Positions 1-6,894 of a stretch of 11,068 nucleotides of DNA are shown piece by piece. Numbering within the stretch: position 1 is the first letter of the stretch; each line of letters starts with the position of its first letter. The position numbers were made by a program, and so were the translations under genes. The notes below the pieces were generated by a model. The model had not been told where the DNA came from. It made no database searches and saw only the letters and a list, made by a program, of their open reading frames with translations. This DNA is from Magnetovibrio sp. (GTDB lineage: Bacteria; Pseudomonadota; Alphaproteobacteria; Rhodospirillales; Magnetovibrionaceae), in contig JAESUA010000112.1 of assembly GCA_016763255.1 (NCBI GenBank), positions 1 through 11,068 on the forward strand, given 5' to 3'.

Positions 1-425
1 AGACGGGTACAACAAAAAGGCATAACAAACTTCTCGCCCTTTGCCACATAGCTCCACTTCAGCAACTGCTGAGCAGCCATATCGAACACAAGCACCGCTT
101 GATGACCCGCATCAACCACCAAAATCCGGCCCGCACCATCAACCATGCCACTGACCGGGCGTTGCAATTCCATATATTTCGGTTCACCAAAAACAATTCC
201 GGCGATCCAGGCAAAGACGTTTTTAGCTTTGTTGGCGGTTTTCTCGGGAGCCAGAAAATCCCGCTCACCGATCAGGGTTCCAGCATAGCCGTAGCGCGCC
301 GTTTCCGGCGGCAAGGGCCAGATCGGGCCGCCCTGGGTTGGTTCAAAAACAGGCGTCATCGTATCGGGCTTGATAGCACAAGCCGTGAGAAGGAGGAATA
401 CGAGCGGTGCCAGATAGCTATTCAT
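1..425 (-). CDS. NHL-type beta-propeller lipoprotein, C-terminus cut by window edge
   Basis: The reading frame starts at ATG 425-423 and stays open to the left edge, giving 141 codons of an incomplete protein. A Shine-Dalgarno GAGG sits four bases upstream. The N-terminus is a lipoprotein signal with lipobox LLTAC (Cys16) followed by Ala, so outer-membrane retention is likely. The next stretch, containing PIWPLPPETARYGYAG, matches the layout of the other lipoprotein in this window (WPDPPSEPRFYFERR at the same place). It then enters propeller-like repeats such as GRILVVDAGHQAVLVFD. Family knowledge: NHL propellers are protein-interaction or scaffold modules and often lie beside multiheme cytochrome genes. 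It follows the helical-protein gene by about 120 bp and probably ends the operon or continues it beyond the edge. Its partner is unknown; the family call is fairly sure. Confidence 0.75.
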   Translation of the reverse strand, partial: MNSYLAPLVFLLLTACAIKPDTMTPVFEPTQGGPIWPLPPETARYGYAGTLIGERDFLAPEKTANKAKNVFAWIAGIVFGEPKYMELQRPVSGMVDGAGRILVVDAGHQAVLVFDMAAQQLLKWSYVAKGEKFVMPFCCTR

Positions 426-546
426 AAAACCTCAGTTTGTCGAAATGCGAACATCACGGCGAAACGATCGCAAATGCAAAAATATGCACATTTTCACAAC
501 TCTAAACACCTGCCCAAATCAGGCATGATCGGTTATTGTCAAGCGA

Positions 547-1431
547 TCAACCTGGGATAAACAGTCCGCCCATCCTGACCGCTTTGATCAAAACCTTGTT
601 GGCTTTCGATAGTGTCTTCATCGCTTTATCGAACTCACCCACCCCGGCTTGTATTTCCGCGGTCTTGCGCACGTCTTCCGCTTCTTGCTTAAACGCATTA
701 ATTTTGGAAAGAAATCTTGGGTTGGGTTTCTTCTCCTTAAGCGTCATATCAAGCACCGAGAACAAGCTGTCGTTGCGATCAATTTCGTAGAGATATTCGT
801 CCTTGGGTGTATCAAACCTAAGCTCGCGAACCAGCGTATCTCCCTGTCTCAAATCAGCGGTATAAGCCGTAATCAGAGAATAGGCCGTTTCCAGTTCTTC
901 ACGCGCTTTTTGTAAATTTCCCGATGCGATTTTCTTTTCGGCACTGTCTAAGAAAGCTCGAACCTGACGAGTGTTGGCGACGGCTTTCGAGCCAATTTTT
1001 TTCTCCTTGGAGATTCTCTCATAGGCCTCGAGAAACACCAGGACCGACTCTTTGCGAAGGTTAAAGGCATTCGTCAGCCGTTTCTTTTTGGCATCGCCGC
1101 CGACCAATTTGCGCGCCACGGAGCTGATCATGTTGAGCGCTTTGTTGAGCTTGTCATCAGCCGCCACATTCTGCCCCGCGTCCACATCTACCGAGGCCTC
1201 GACAACAAGCCGCCGAACATCTTCAAGAATCTGTTTTGCCGCGGCGTCGCCACTGGACGTGATCAGTTTCGCCGCCGCCCCCTTTTCGACGAGGTTTGTG
1301 AAGTATTTCATCTTCTGTTGCACGCTCTTCGTCGTGACCGGCAAACGCTTTGTCTCTTCCGCCCATGCTGCGGGGGCTATCAAGCCAGGGCTGAGCGCCA
1401 AGACCATCATCAAACCAATTGTTTTTTTCAT
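547..1431 (-). CDS. Secreted helical protein of unknown function
   Basis: This 294-residue protein has a clear Sec signal peptide (MKKTIGLMMVLALSPG, probable cleavage after AWA near residue 24). The mature part has no Cys, no CXXCH and no membrane segment. It is rich in Lys, Glu and Ala with heptad-like spacing, suggesting a long-helix or TPR-like bundle in the periplasm; blocks such as ARKLVGGDAKKKRLTNAFN and SGNLQKAREELETAYSLI look like helical hairpins. The start is supported by GGAG eight bases upstream. It sits 69 bp behind the five-heme cytochrome gene in the same direction, with a hairpin in the gap, so it is probably co-transcribed with the cytochromes. A scaffold or assembly role is possible but only inferred from position. 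I do not recognise the family. Confidence 0.85.
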   Translation of the reverse strand: MKKTIGLMMVLALSPGLIAPAAWAEETKRLPVTTKSVQQKMKYFTNLVEKGAAAKLITSSGDAAAKQILEDVRRLVVEASVDVDAGQNVAADDKLNKALNMISSVARKLVGGDAKKKRLTNAFNLRKESVLVFLEAYERISKEKKIGSKAVANTRQVRAFLDSAEKKIASGNLQKAREELETAYSLITAYTADLRQGDTLVRELRFDTPKDEYLYEIDRNDSLFSVLDMTLKEKKPNPRFLSKINAFKQEAEDVRKTAEIQAGVGEFDKAMKTLSKANKVLIKAVRMGGLFIPG

Positions 1432-1448
1432 GCCTTGCTCTCCAATAA

Positions 1449-1479
1449 TTCTGCTGAAAGGGGGCCCCTTATAGCAGAA
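1449..1479 (-). other. Intercistronic hairpin
   Basis: TTCTGCT at 1449-1455 pairs with AGCAGAA at 1473-1479, and the interior is the G/C-rich near-palindrome AAGGGGGCCCCTT. It lies in the 69-bp gap between the five-heme cytochrome and the helical-protein gene. No T-run follows on the minus strand, so it looks more like an mRNA processing or stability element, or a partial attenuator, than an intrinsic terminator. Confidence 0.45.
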
Positions 1480-1500
1480 CCGTTAGTCTATTTCTGGCGT

Positions 1501-2898
1501 TTATTTCCGGGCCTTGGCTACCGCAGACGGCTGTATCAAATCACCGCCCTTGTTGCCCCAGGAATTGCGTTCAAATGTGATGACAGCGGCAATGGAATCA
1601 GCGCCCAATTCATCCTTCCAGGCCTGCATTGCGGTGTCTTCTTTGCCGTGGAGAACAACTTTCAGATGCTCTGCCAACGGGCCATTGGCGACCTTGGTGT
1701 CCTTCAAGGGCGGAAACATATCAGCCACCCCCTCACCATCTCCACCATGACAGCCTGAGCAGTTCTCTTCATAGACCCCAGCGCCTTTTTTCATCAGCTG
1801 GGCCTTGCTCATGTCAGCCAGTGATTCGCGAGGCGTCTCTTCGCCATCCTCCTCAGCATCGGCCGCGGGGGCCGAGGCATCCAACATTTTTTTGATGTCG
1901 ATCGGCTGGACGATTCCACCAGTATTTCCCCACGTCACCCGCTCATAGGAAATCACAGCGGCCAATTCTTCAATTGTCAAATCCTCACGCCACGGCTGCA
2001 TAGCCGTGTCATCTTTGCCATTGAGAACGATGTTGATGTGCTTGTCCACGGAACCGGTAGCAATCTTGCTGCCCTTAAGTGCTGGGAAGGTTTCGGGCAC
2101 CCCCTCACCCTGTTCGCCATGACAACCGGCGCAGGTATCTTCATAAACCTTCGCACCAAGCTTGATCAATTCGCCACGATTCATTTGACGCAGCGGTTTT
2201 GCGGCCGCACCACCAGCCGATGTTTTGGCGGTTTTATCCAAGGGACTGTTGCGATATTTGGACCGTTCCTCAACCTGTTTTTTGGTTTTTTTCTTCGAAT
2301 GGCAGTTGCGACATTCGGAAATCGGGAACGCCACCTTGCCATGACAGACACCACAATATTGACCGGCCAAAATTGCCGCCATGCTGATCTTGTTGGCACC
2401 CTTTTTCGGCTTGAAAATCTTTGGGTGGCAGTTGCTGCACTGAAGCCACTGGGTATGGGGTTTGTGAGGATAAACCACATCGGGCATGGAGCCCTTGACC
2501 TCACGCACAATATCCAAATTCAGGACGGTCATCTTTTTGCTATCGTCCGTCAGGTCGGCACGTGGCTCGATGTAGCCTTCATTCAACGCCTTGACCCAAT
2601 CAACCCGGTTGCCTGCACGACTTTTCGGCAAGTCGGCAAAGGCCTCTTTGGGCGGCTGTAACATCTCAGTACCGGCATTTTCAGGATCGTGAAAACCGTC
2701 CTTCATCTGCGACAGGTTAAAATTAGCGGGTCCCTTAAACAGCCGATTAAACCGGTTTGCGGAACTTTTTTTAGATTTCTTAACGACTTTTTTCGCGCTG
2801 GCCTTTTGCTCGGCGGAAAAAGCAACGTTCGTCGAAACACCCGCGACAGTCACGCTCAAGGCAACAAGAATCAAAGAGATTTTTTTGATCATGTTCAT
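1501..2898 (-). CDS. Five-heme chimeric cytochrome: c7-type triheme module plus two CoxII-type class I domains
   Basis: This 465-residue protein starts with a signal peptide (to about residue 29). A Lys-rich linker and an uncharacterised segment of about 100 residues follow. Next is a triheme module with CSNCH (154-158), CGVCH (182-186) and CRNCH (196-200), preceded by the His pair YPHKPH (145 and 148), the pattern of c7-type triheme domains. Two tandem class I domains come after it, CAGCH (256-260) and CSGCH (380-384). Each has a probable axial Met in DTAMQ (Met300, Met424) and ends with YERVTWGN or FERNSWGN, a hallmark of the cytochrome domain fused to oxidase subunit II. The class I units are clear duplicates of each other, separated by an acidic linker (about 340-360). 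Its ATGA overlaps the stop of the triheme gene, implying translational coupling. It is a probable periplasmic electron carrier; its redox partner is not shown. Confidence 0.9.
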   Translation of the reverse strand: MNMIKKISLILVALSVTVAGVSTNVAFSAEQKASAKKVVKKSKKSSANRFNRLFKGPANFNLSQMKDGFHDPENAGTEMLQPPKEAFADLPKSRAGNRVDWVKALNEGYIEPRADLTDDSKKMTVLNLDIVREVKGSMPDVVYPHKPHTQWLQCSNCHPKIFKPKKGANKISMAAILAGQYCGVCHGKVAFPISECRNCHSKKKTKKQVEERSKYRNSPLDKTAKTSAGGAAAKPLRQMNRGELIKLGAKVYEDTCAGCHGEQGEGVPETFPALKGSKIATGSVDKHINIVLNGKDDTAMQPWREDLTIEELAAVISYERVTWGNTGGIVQPIDIKKMLDASAPAADAEEDGEETPRESLADMSKAQLMKKGAGVYEENCSGCHGGDGEGVADMFPPLKDTKVANGPLAEHLKVVLHGKEDTAMQAWKDELGADSIAAVITFERNSWGNKGGDLIQPSAVAKARK

Positions 2899-3368
2899 GG
2901 CTTGCCAGCCTTTTTATTTTTATCTGGTTGCGGGGGGGCATCTTTCTTTTTAACTGATTGCGGAGGAGCTACAAGCATGTCCAAGGTGCTGTTGTGCACA
3001 TCGGTTTTTGCGTCAACATTTCCACTATGGCAAAGGCTACAGTTTTCCACGGACCAAGCAATTTCCCCGTTATGGCAGGCACCGCAATACTCACCCTCGA
3101 AAATTTTTACCATCGAGATGTCGTTGCCACCGGCCTTAAATTCGAACCCCAGGTCAGCGTGACAGACCTTGCAGCGAAAACGGATGCGATGGAACCAGTG
3201 CGGGAATACCGGTGGTCGCATATCGGCCTCACTGGAGTAATTGTTGATCACGACGTCACCATATTCTGCCTGGGCTTCGCTGGTGGGCCAAACCGTCAGC
3301 AGGCCGATTGAGATGATCAAAACCAAGCTTAAAGCTACAAGCCTGATCCCACGCCATATATTCCACAT
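2895..3368 (-). CDS. Triheme c7-type periplasmic cytochrome
   Basis: This 157-residue protein has a Sec signal (MWNIWRGIRLVALSLVLIIS, probable cleavage after AQA at residue 34). Heme motifs are CKVCH (66-70), CGACH (95-99) and CSLCH (110-114). They are preceded by FPHWFH, whose His57 and His60 are candidate distal ligands. The order His pair, CXXCH, SM segment, CGACHNG, CSLCH matches the c7-type triheme domain known as a repeat unit in Geobacter multiheme proteins. The 40-residue tail is Pro/Lys-rich and probably disordered. The start is supported by GGAG eight bases upstream. It is the first gene after a sigma-54 promoter, and its stop overlaps the next start. The neighbouring gene carries a related triheme module, so the two are probably paralogous electron carriers that may exchange electrons. 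Confidence 0.9.
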   Translation of the reverse strand: MWNIWRGIRLVALSLVLIISIGLLTVWPTSEAQAEYGDVVINNYSSEADMRPPVFPHWFHRIRFRCKVCHADLGFEFKAGGNDISMVKIFEGEYCGACHNGEIAWSVENCSLCHSGNVDAKTDVHNSTLDMLVAPPQSVKKKDAPPQPDKNKKAGKP

Positions 3369-3501
3369 GTTGAATTCTCCGCTGGGGTGTTTGACACCAA
3401 AATTCGGAAAGCACCGAACTCAACACCCTCTCTTTACTCTTCTCACCCCACTCAACAACCGCCCGGCGGCTCGAGTTTAGGGTACCCTTGAGGCCATCTA
3501 A

Positions 3502-3517
3502 AGCAACAACCGGGCCA
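3502..3517 (-). promoter_or_regulatory. Sigma-54 (-24/-12) promoter for the left cytochrome operon
   Basis: On the minus strand it reads TGGCCCGGTTGTTGCT. This fits TGGCACG-N4-TTGCW with one mismatch and exact GG-N10-GC spacing. It lies about 135 bp before the triheme cytochrome start, predicting transcription from near 3490. A short inverted repeat GAATctcATTC (3572-3582) lies about 74 bp upstream of the -12 GC, a possible activator site but weak on its own. Confidence 0.75.
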
Positions 3518-3613
3518 CATTTCAGGTCTTTGTTTCTCTATGAGTCACGCACGCACAATTCACGAATCCTAGAATCTCATTCCTAAAAATGGGAATCAGG
3601 CATCCCCAAAACC

Positions 3614-5494
3614 TTAAAAGCCTCTCAGCACACTGAAAACAAACATGTCGGAAATATCATTTTGTTCATTTTGGGTCAGTCGCAAGCGCCCTTGCAGGGC
3701 AATGCGGCCGAAATTGTATTTGAGCGTCGTGGTCAGCTCCCGGTTCCAAGTGGCTGAATTACGATCTACCTCATTGGCCGTCTTAAACGACACAGGTGCA
3801 TAAGTGCTTGAGGTGAGGCTTAAATCAGCATTAAAATCCAAGGCTCGTATGCTGAAAACATTCCGTCTTTGATAGCCGATGCCGCCCTGCGAACTGCTGT
3901 TCCACAGCCCCTCCTCCCCGTTTTGGGATTGCCGTGAAAACTGAACGGTTATGTTGGCGGTCCAGCTGCTGTTTATGTCGGGTTCCAGCCCTTTGGTGAT
4001 CTGCATATTGAACAATTGGCCGCTCGTCGGGTCTTTTCGCGCAAGGGTGCGATTGTCCGCCGCACTTAAGCTGATGACCGTCCAACGTTCGCCCTCCATT
4101 TCCTGGAAGGCAGCCATAGTGCTGTGAGACAGAGTCGGCACCAAACTGCTCGTTGTCGCATGACTGATCGATGCATTTTGGTTGGCACTCCACTGAACGT
4201 TTCCAATCAACGGAACGTTCACCCCGCGTGAAATCGATTGTCCACCCCTGATTTTCTGGGAATTGGTAAAAACCCCCTCGTTACCACCCCGCGCATCAAG
4301 ACTTCCACCGGCGTTCCAATACCAGTTGAAGCCGAAAATCAAGGATGGCAGGGCGGTATAGTTCAGATTGGCCGCTCCACCAATGGTCATGCCTTGCGAA
4401 ACAGTGTCATCTTCCCCTTTATCATCGCCATCCGTGACAACAGTCGATTGCACTTCCACGTTCCGCAGGGCTCCATCTAGGGATACATCCCCCGACAGTT
4501 GCTCTGTAAAGTTATAAATAAGCCCAACACGCCCGTCATAGCTGGCCTTCGAACTCGAGGTGTCACCGGATATCGTCGATGCATTGGTGTAATTGGTCTC
4601 AGAACTATCGGTCAACGCAGTCCAAACGGCAGAAGCGGTAAAAGGGTATTCATCCGGCGCCCATCTCAGTGTTGATGTTGCCTGCATGACCGTCGCCTCA
4701 CGTTGTTCGGTAGGCGAACCACGTGCATCCATCAATAAGCTTGAGGTGCTATCGTAGCTCACATTTTCCCAAGGCGTGTATTGGTGACGCAGGGACAGCG
4801 AGATCGTATCCTGGGCTTGCGCGCCGCTGGTCATGGTACCAGCGGAATCGGCTACAAAATTGTCCCCTTGGTCGCGCGCCGAATATCTCAGCCGCATACC
4901 AACGTCATTGTTATCGAAGATCTTAGATCCTGCGAGCGCAATTGAGCTGTTCGTGACGTCTGCGCCCTTACTCTGCGTGTCTAGGGCATAAGCCATGTTG
5001 GTCGTAAAGTTGAGCGTTTTGTCCCAACGTATTCTCGACCCAAGGCTGATGCTATCGGATTGGGCCCACTGGTTCGTTTGGTCTGTCGACTGCGATGAGT
5101 CTGTACGCGAATAGGTAAGGGTCGTCGGATAGTTGCTACGGGGCAGGAAACTAAGGTTCACCTTCCCGGTGGCATTTCCAGAATCTGAGACTTCCGATCC
5201 CGTCGAAACTTTCGACTGAGTGAGAGTCAAATAACCATCAACGGTCGAAAACCACGGCTGCCAGATATAACTCTGGGCAATCACCGTGGCATTGGTCAGA
5301 TGGCGAAAGGTCCTGTCAGAATCCGCATGTTTCAGGGTTTGGAAGGTATAGCCGACATTACCACCGGTTGCGATCGGTGGAAGCGGGAGGGAAATATCGG
5401 ACAGTGAAAAGCCAGATCCCTCTTCTTCAGCGATTGCACAGAGCGGGACAAGGAACAGCCCAATCGCAAGCCATCCCCCTCGGCACAAACGCAC
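3614..5494 (-). CDS. Large outer-membrane beta-barrel protein (porin-like)
   Basis: I place the start at GTG 5494-5492. GGAGG (5503-5507) is eight bases upstream and the codons that follow give a proper signal peptide (RLCRGGWLAIGLFLVPLCAIA, then EEEGSG). The frame is open further up to an ATG at 5623, but that start has no good ribosome site and overlaps the isomerase gene. From the GTG the product is 626 residues. The mature part has no Cys and consists of alternating polar and aromatic beta strands (such as FSTVDGYLTLTQS and LSFLPRSNYPTTLTYS), many Ser/Thr/Asn turns, and a C-terminal Phe as expected for BAM-inserted barrels. It follows the PpiC gene, which could chaperone it. By context it may be the conduit or secretion pore for neighbouring cytochromes. 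It lacks the N-terminal CXXC of MtrB proteins, so I do not call it MtrB or PioB. Confidence 0.8.
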   Translation of the reverse strand: MRLCRGGWLAIGLFLVPLCAIAEEEGSGFSLSDISLPLPPIATGGNVGYTFQTLKHADSDRTFRHLTNATVIAQSYIWQPWFSTVDGYLTLTQSKVSTGSEVSDSGNATGKVNLSFLPRSNYPTTLTYSRTDSSQSTDQTNQWAQSDSISLGSRIRWDKTLNFTTNMAYALDTQSKGADVTNSSIALAGSKIFDNNDVGMRLRYSARDQGDNFVADSAGTMTSGAQAQDTISLSLRHQYTPWENVSYDSTSSLLMDARGSPTEQREATVMQATSTLRWAPDEYPFTASAVWTALTDSSETNYTNASTISGDTSSSKASYDGRVGLIYNFTEQLSGDVSLDGALRNVEVQSTVVTDGDDKGEDDTVSQGMTIGGAANLNYTALPSLIFGFNWYWNAGGSLDARGGNEGVFTNSQKIRGGQSISRGVNVPLIGNVQWSANQNASISHATTSSLVPTLSHSTMAAFQEMEGERWTVISLSAADNRTLARKDPTSGQLFNMQITKGLEPDINSSWTANITVQFSRQSQNGEEGLWNSSSQGGIGYQRRNVFSIRALDFNADLSLTSSTYAPVSFKTANEVDRNSATWNRELTTTLKYNFGRIALQGRLRLTQNEQNDISDMFVFSVLRGF

Positions 5495-5576
5495 GAACGC
5501 GGCCTCCGCTGAGCTGCATCCGTCCTTCCAGCATTCAAAGGCTGCCCCCCCCCAGGCTCTTAGCCCGAGGAGTATT

Positions 5577-6689
5577 TTAGTCAACCTTATCGAGCATTTT
5601 GAGAATTGGGTTGATCGTAACATCGGCCCCGGCCCGCAAATTCTTTCCTAAATCCGCCCACTGTTGTTGGGCGGTTGCCCGGATATAAAGGCCTTCGGCC
5701 CGCTGCATCGAGTCCGCCAAGAGAACGCGGCGTTCCTTGGTGCGATCATGCAGCTTGAAAATTGCATAACCCTGGAGGATGCGAATAGGCTCGGAAATCT
5801 GCCCGATGGCCATTTCATCAACGACCTTTTGGCCTTCATCAGACAACATGCCCTGATGGACATAGCCCAGATCGCCGCCTTGAGAGGCACTCGTATCTGT
5901 CGAGCGCAGCTTGGCGATGGCCGCGAAATCTCCACCATTGTTGATCTTTTTAAGGATCCCTTCCGCCTCGTTTTTGGCCTTATCCCAAACACTTCTGGGG
6001 GCAGACGGATCAACGCCGAGGAGAATGACCGCGACACGCTGGGTCACCGGTTCCGTGAAAAACTGAGGGTTTTTCTCATAAAAATCGCGGATCTGTTGGT
6101 TATTCGGCGCGGTAACCTCACGGACCTGTTTTTCAAGCAACGCAAGAGTTGATCGCTTGACAAATTCGGCACGGATTTTGGGCAGCGTACGATCACGTTG
6201 CTGCTCCCATTTTTCATTACCGCGATAGCGTTTTTCAACCGCATCCAATTCCTGCTGAATGGAGGTTTCATCGGCCTTAATGCCCCGCTTGGCGGCTTCG
6301 TTCATCAGCAATTTTTCGAGGATAATTTCCTCGACCACTTGCGCACGCAGTTCGGCTTCCTTATTTTCCGGCACCTTCATATGGTAAAATTTAGCCTGCG
6401 CCGCACCACTGAGCTTGGTGTTGTATTCGTCCCAGGAAAAACTCTTGCCTTCAATGACGGCGGGAGGGGCGTTATCGAGAGAAACGAGAAGAAGCGTGCG
6501 GCCAGCAATCATGAACCTCGCCCCCTTCGGGGCCACGAAAGCAACTTCCTCAGTTTTTTGCGACACGCTACCGGGTGGCGTCTGCACAGTTTCGCTGTTT
6601 TGCGCTTGCGCCGAAATCAACGGGGTGGCCATGACCAGCAAAAAACTCCCGCCGAACAACACACTTCGCATCGCTAGGTTTTTGACCAT
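5577..6689 (-). CDS. Periplasmic PpiC/SurA-type peptidyl-prolyl isomerase
   Basis: The likely start is ATG 6689-6687 (MVKNLAMRSVLFGG), with GGAG and AGG just upstream. An in-frame ATG at 6749 would add 20 residues that spoil the signal peptide. From 6689 the protein has 370 residues: signal peptide to about residue 30 (SAQAQ), a SurA-like helical N-domain (about 85-195, ending in many charged residues), and one parvulin domain (about 212-316) with the family hallmark QGGDLGYVHQGML near 270-281. Parvulin isomerases help fold outer-membrane and secreted proteins in the periplasm. It lies 82 bp before the beta-barrel start and downstream of the tetraheme cytochrome, so a dedicated folding role for one or both is a fair inference. 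No sigma-54 element was seen directly before it; it may be expressed by read-through. Confidence 0.9.
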   Translation of the reverse strand: MVKNLAMRSVLFGGSFLLVMATPLISAQAQNSETVQTPPGSVSQKTEEVAFVAPKGARFMIAGRTLLLVSLDNAPPAVIEGKSFSWDEYNTKLSGAAQAKFYHMKVPENKEAELRAQVVEEIILEKLLMNEAAKRGIKADETSIQQELDAVEKRYRGNEKWEQQRDRTLPKIRAEFVKRSTLALLEKQVREVTAPNNQQIRDFYEKNPQFFTEPVTQRVAVILLGVDPSAPRSVWDKAKNEAEGILKKINNGGDFAAIAKLRSTDTSASQGGDLGYVHQGMLSDEGQKVVDEMAIGQISEPIRILQGYAIFKLHDRTKERRVLLADSMQRAEGLYIRATAQQQWADLGKNLRAGADVTINPILKMLDKVD

Positions 6690-6775
6690 CCTATTATCTC
6701 CATCACTTATTTCGCCGACAACCGAGCCCATATTTCCGATTGAGTGCATGACTTCGCACGAACCGACATTCTAGA

Positions 6776-6807
6776 TCAGGGGATAGGTCTCATTGACATC
6801 CCCCTGA
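6776..6807 (-). other. Stem-loop in the leader of the isomerase gene
   Basis: TCAGGGG at 6776-6782 pairs with CCCCTGA at 6801-6807 around an 18-base loop. It lies between the terminator-like hairpin and the isomerase start, within any read-through transcript. Its role is unknown; it could be a leader structure or a protein-binding inverted repeat. Confidence 0.35.
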
Positions 6808-6813
6808 CAGTTT

Positions 6814-6864
6814 TTTCTCATTTTTTGAGAAACGCGAAGAAGGCGCCTTCATGGCGCCTTCTTC
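6814..6864 (-). terminator. Hairpin pair after the tetraheme cytochrome gene
   Basis: A perfect 12-bp stem (GAAGAAGGCGCC, 6836-6847, with its complement at 6853-6864) encloses a five-base loop about 30 bp after the cytochrome stop. On the minus strand it is followed by GCGTTTCTC rather than a clean T-run, then by a weaker stem (6814-6820 with 6826-6832). It is probably a terminator that lets some transcripts through to the isomerase and barrel genes, or a 3-prime stabilising structure that sets the cytochrome message higher than theirs. Confidence 0.65.
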
Positions 6865-6894
6865 TCATTTGGTCAGAGGCACATTTGACCTCAT

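Noticed and set aside
505..523. Sigma-54 element TGGGCAGG-type on the minus strand before the left lipoprotein
   Set aside because: The -24 GG is present, but the position of the essential -12 GC reads AG.
509..542. Sigma-70 promoter with TTGACA (537-542, minus strand) before the left lipoprotein
   Set aside because: The -35 is perfect, but no acceptable -10 is found at 16-18 bases spacing; ATTTGG is a poor match.
99..560. Plus-strand open frame of 153 codons
   Set aside because: It is antisense to the lipoprotein gene, which has a lipobox, ribosome site and propeller pattern. This frame has no signal or recognisable motif.
2038..2661. Plus-strand open frame of 207 codons
   Set aside because: It lies antisense inside the five-heme cytochrome, whose five CXXCH motifs fix the coding strand.
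3579..3596. ATTCC/GGAAT hairpin as terminator of the barrel gene
   Set aside because: The stem is only five to six pairs, A/T-rich, and not followed by a T-run on the minus strand.
3614..5494. Assignment as MtrB/PioB
   Set aside because: There is no Cys in the mature protein and no N-terminal CXXC; only the barrel character and the neighbours agree.
5495..5623. ATG at 5623 as start of the beta-barrel
   Set aside because: It overlaps the isomerase gene, has no ribosome site and pushes the signal peptide 43 residues inward; GTG 5494 has GGAGG eight bases upstream.
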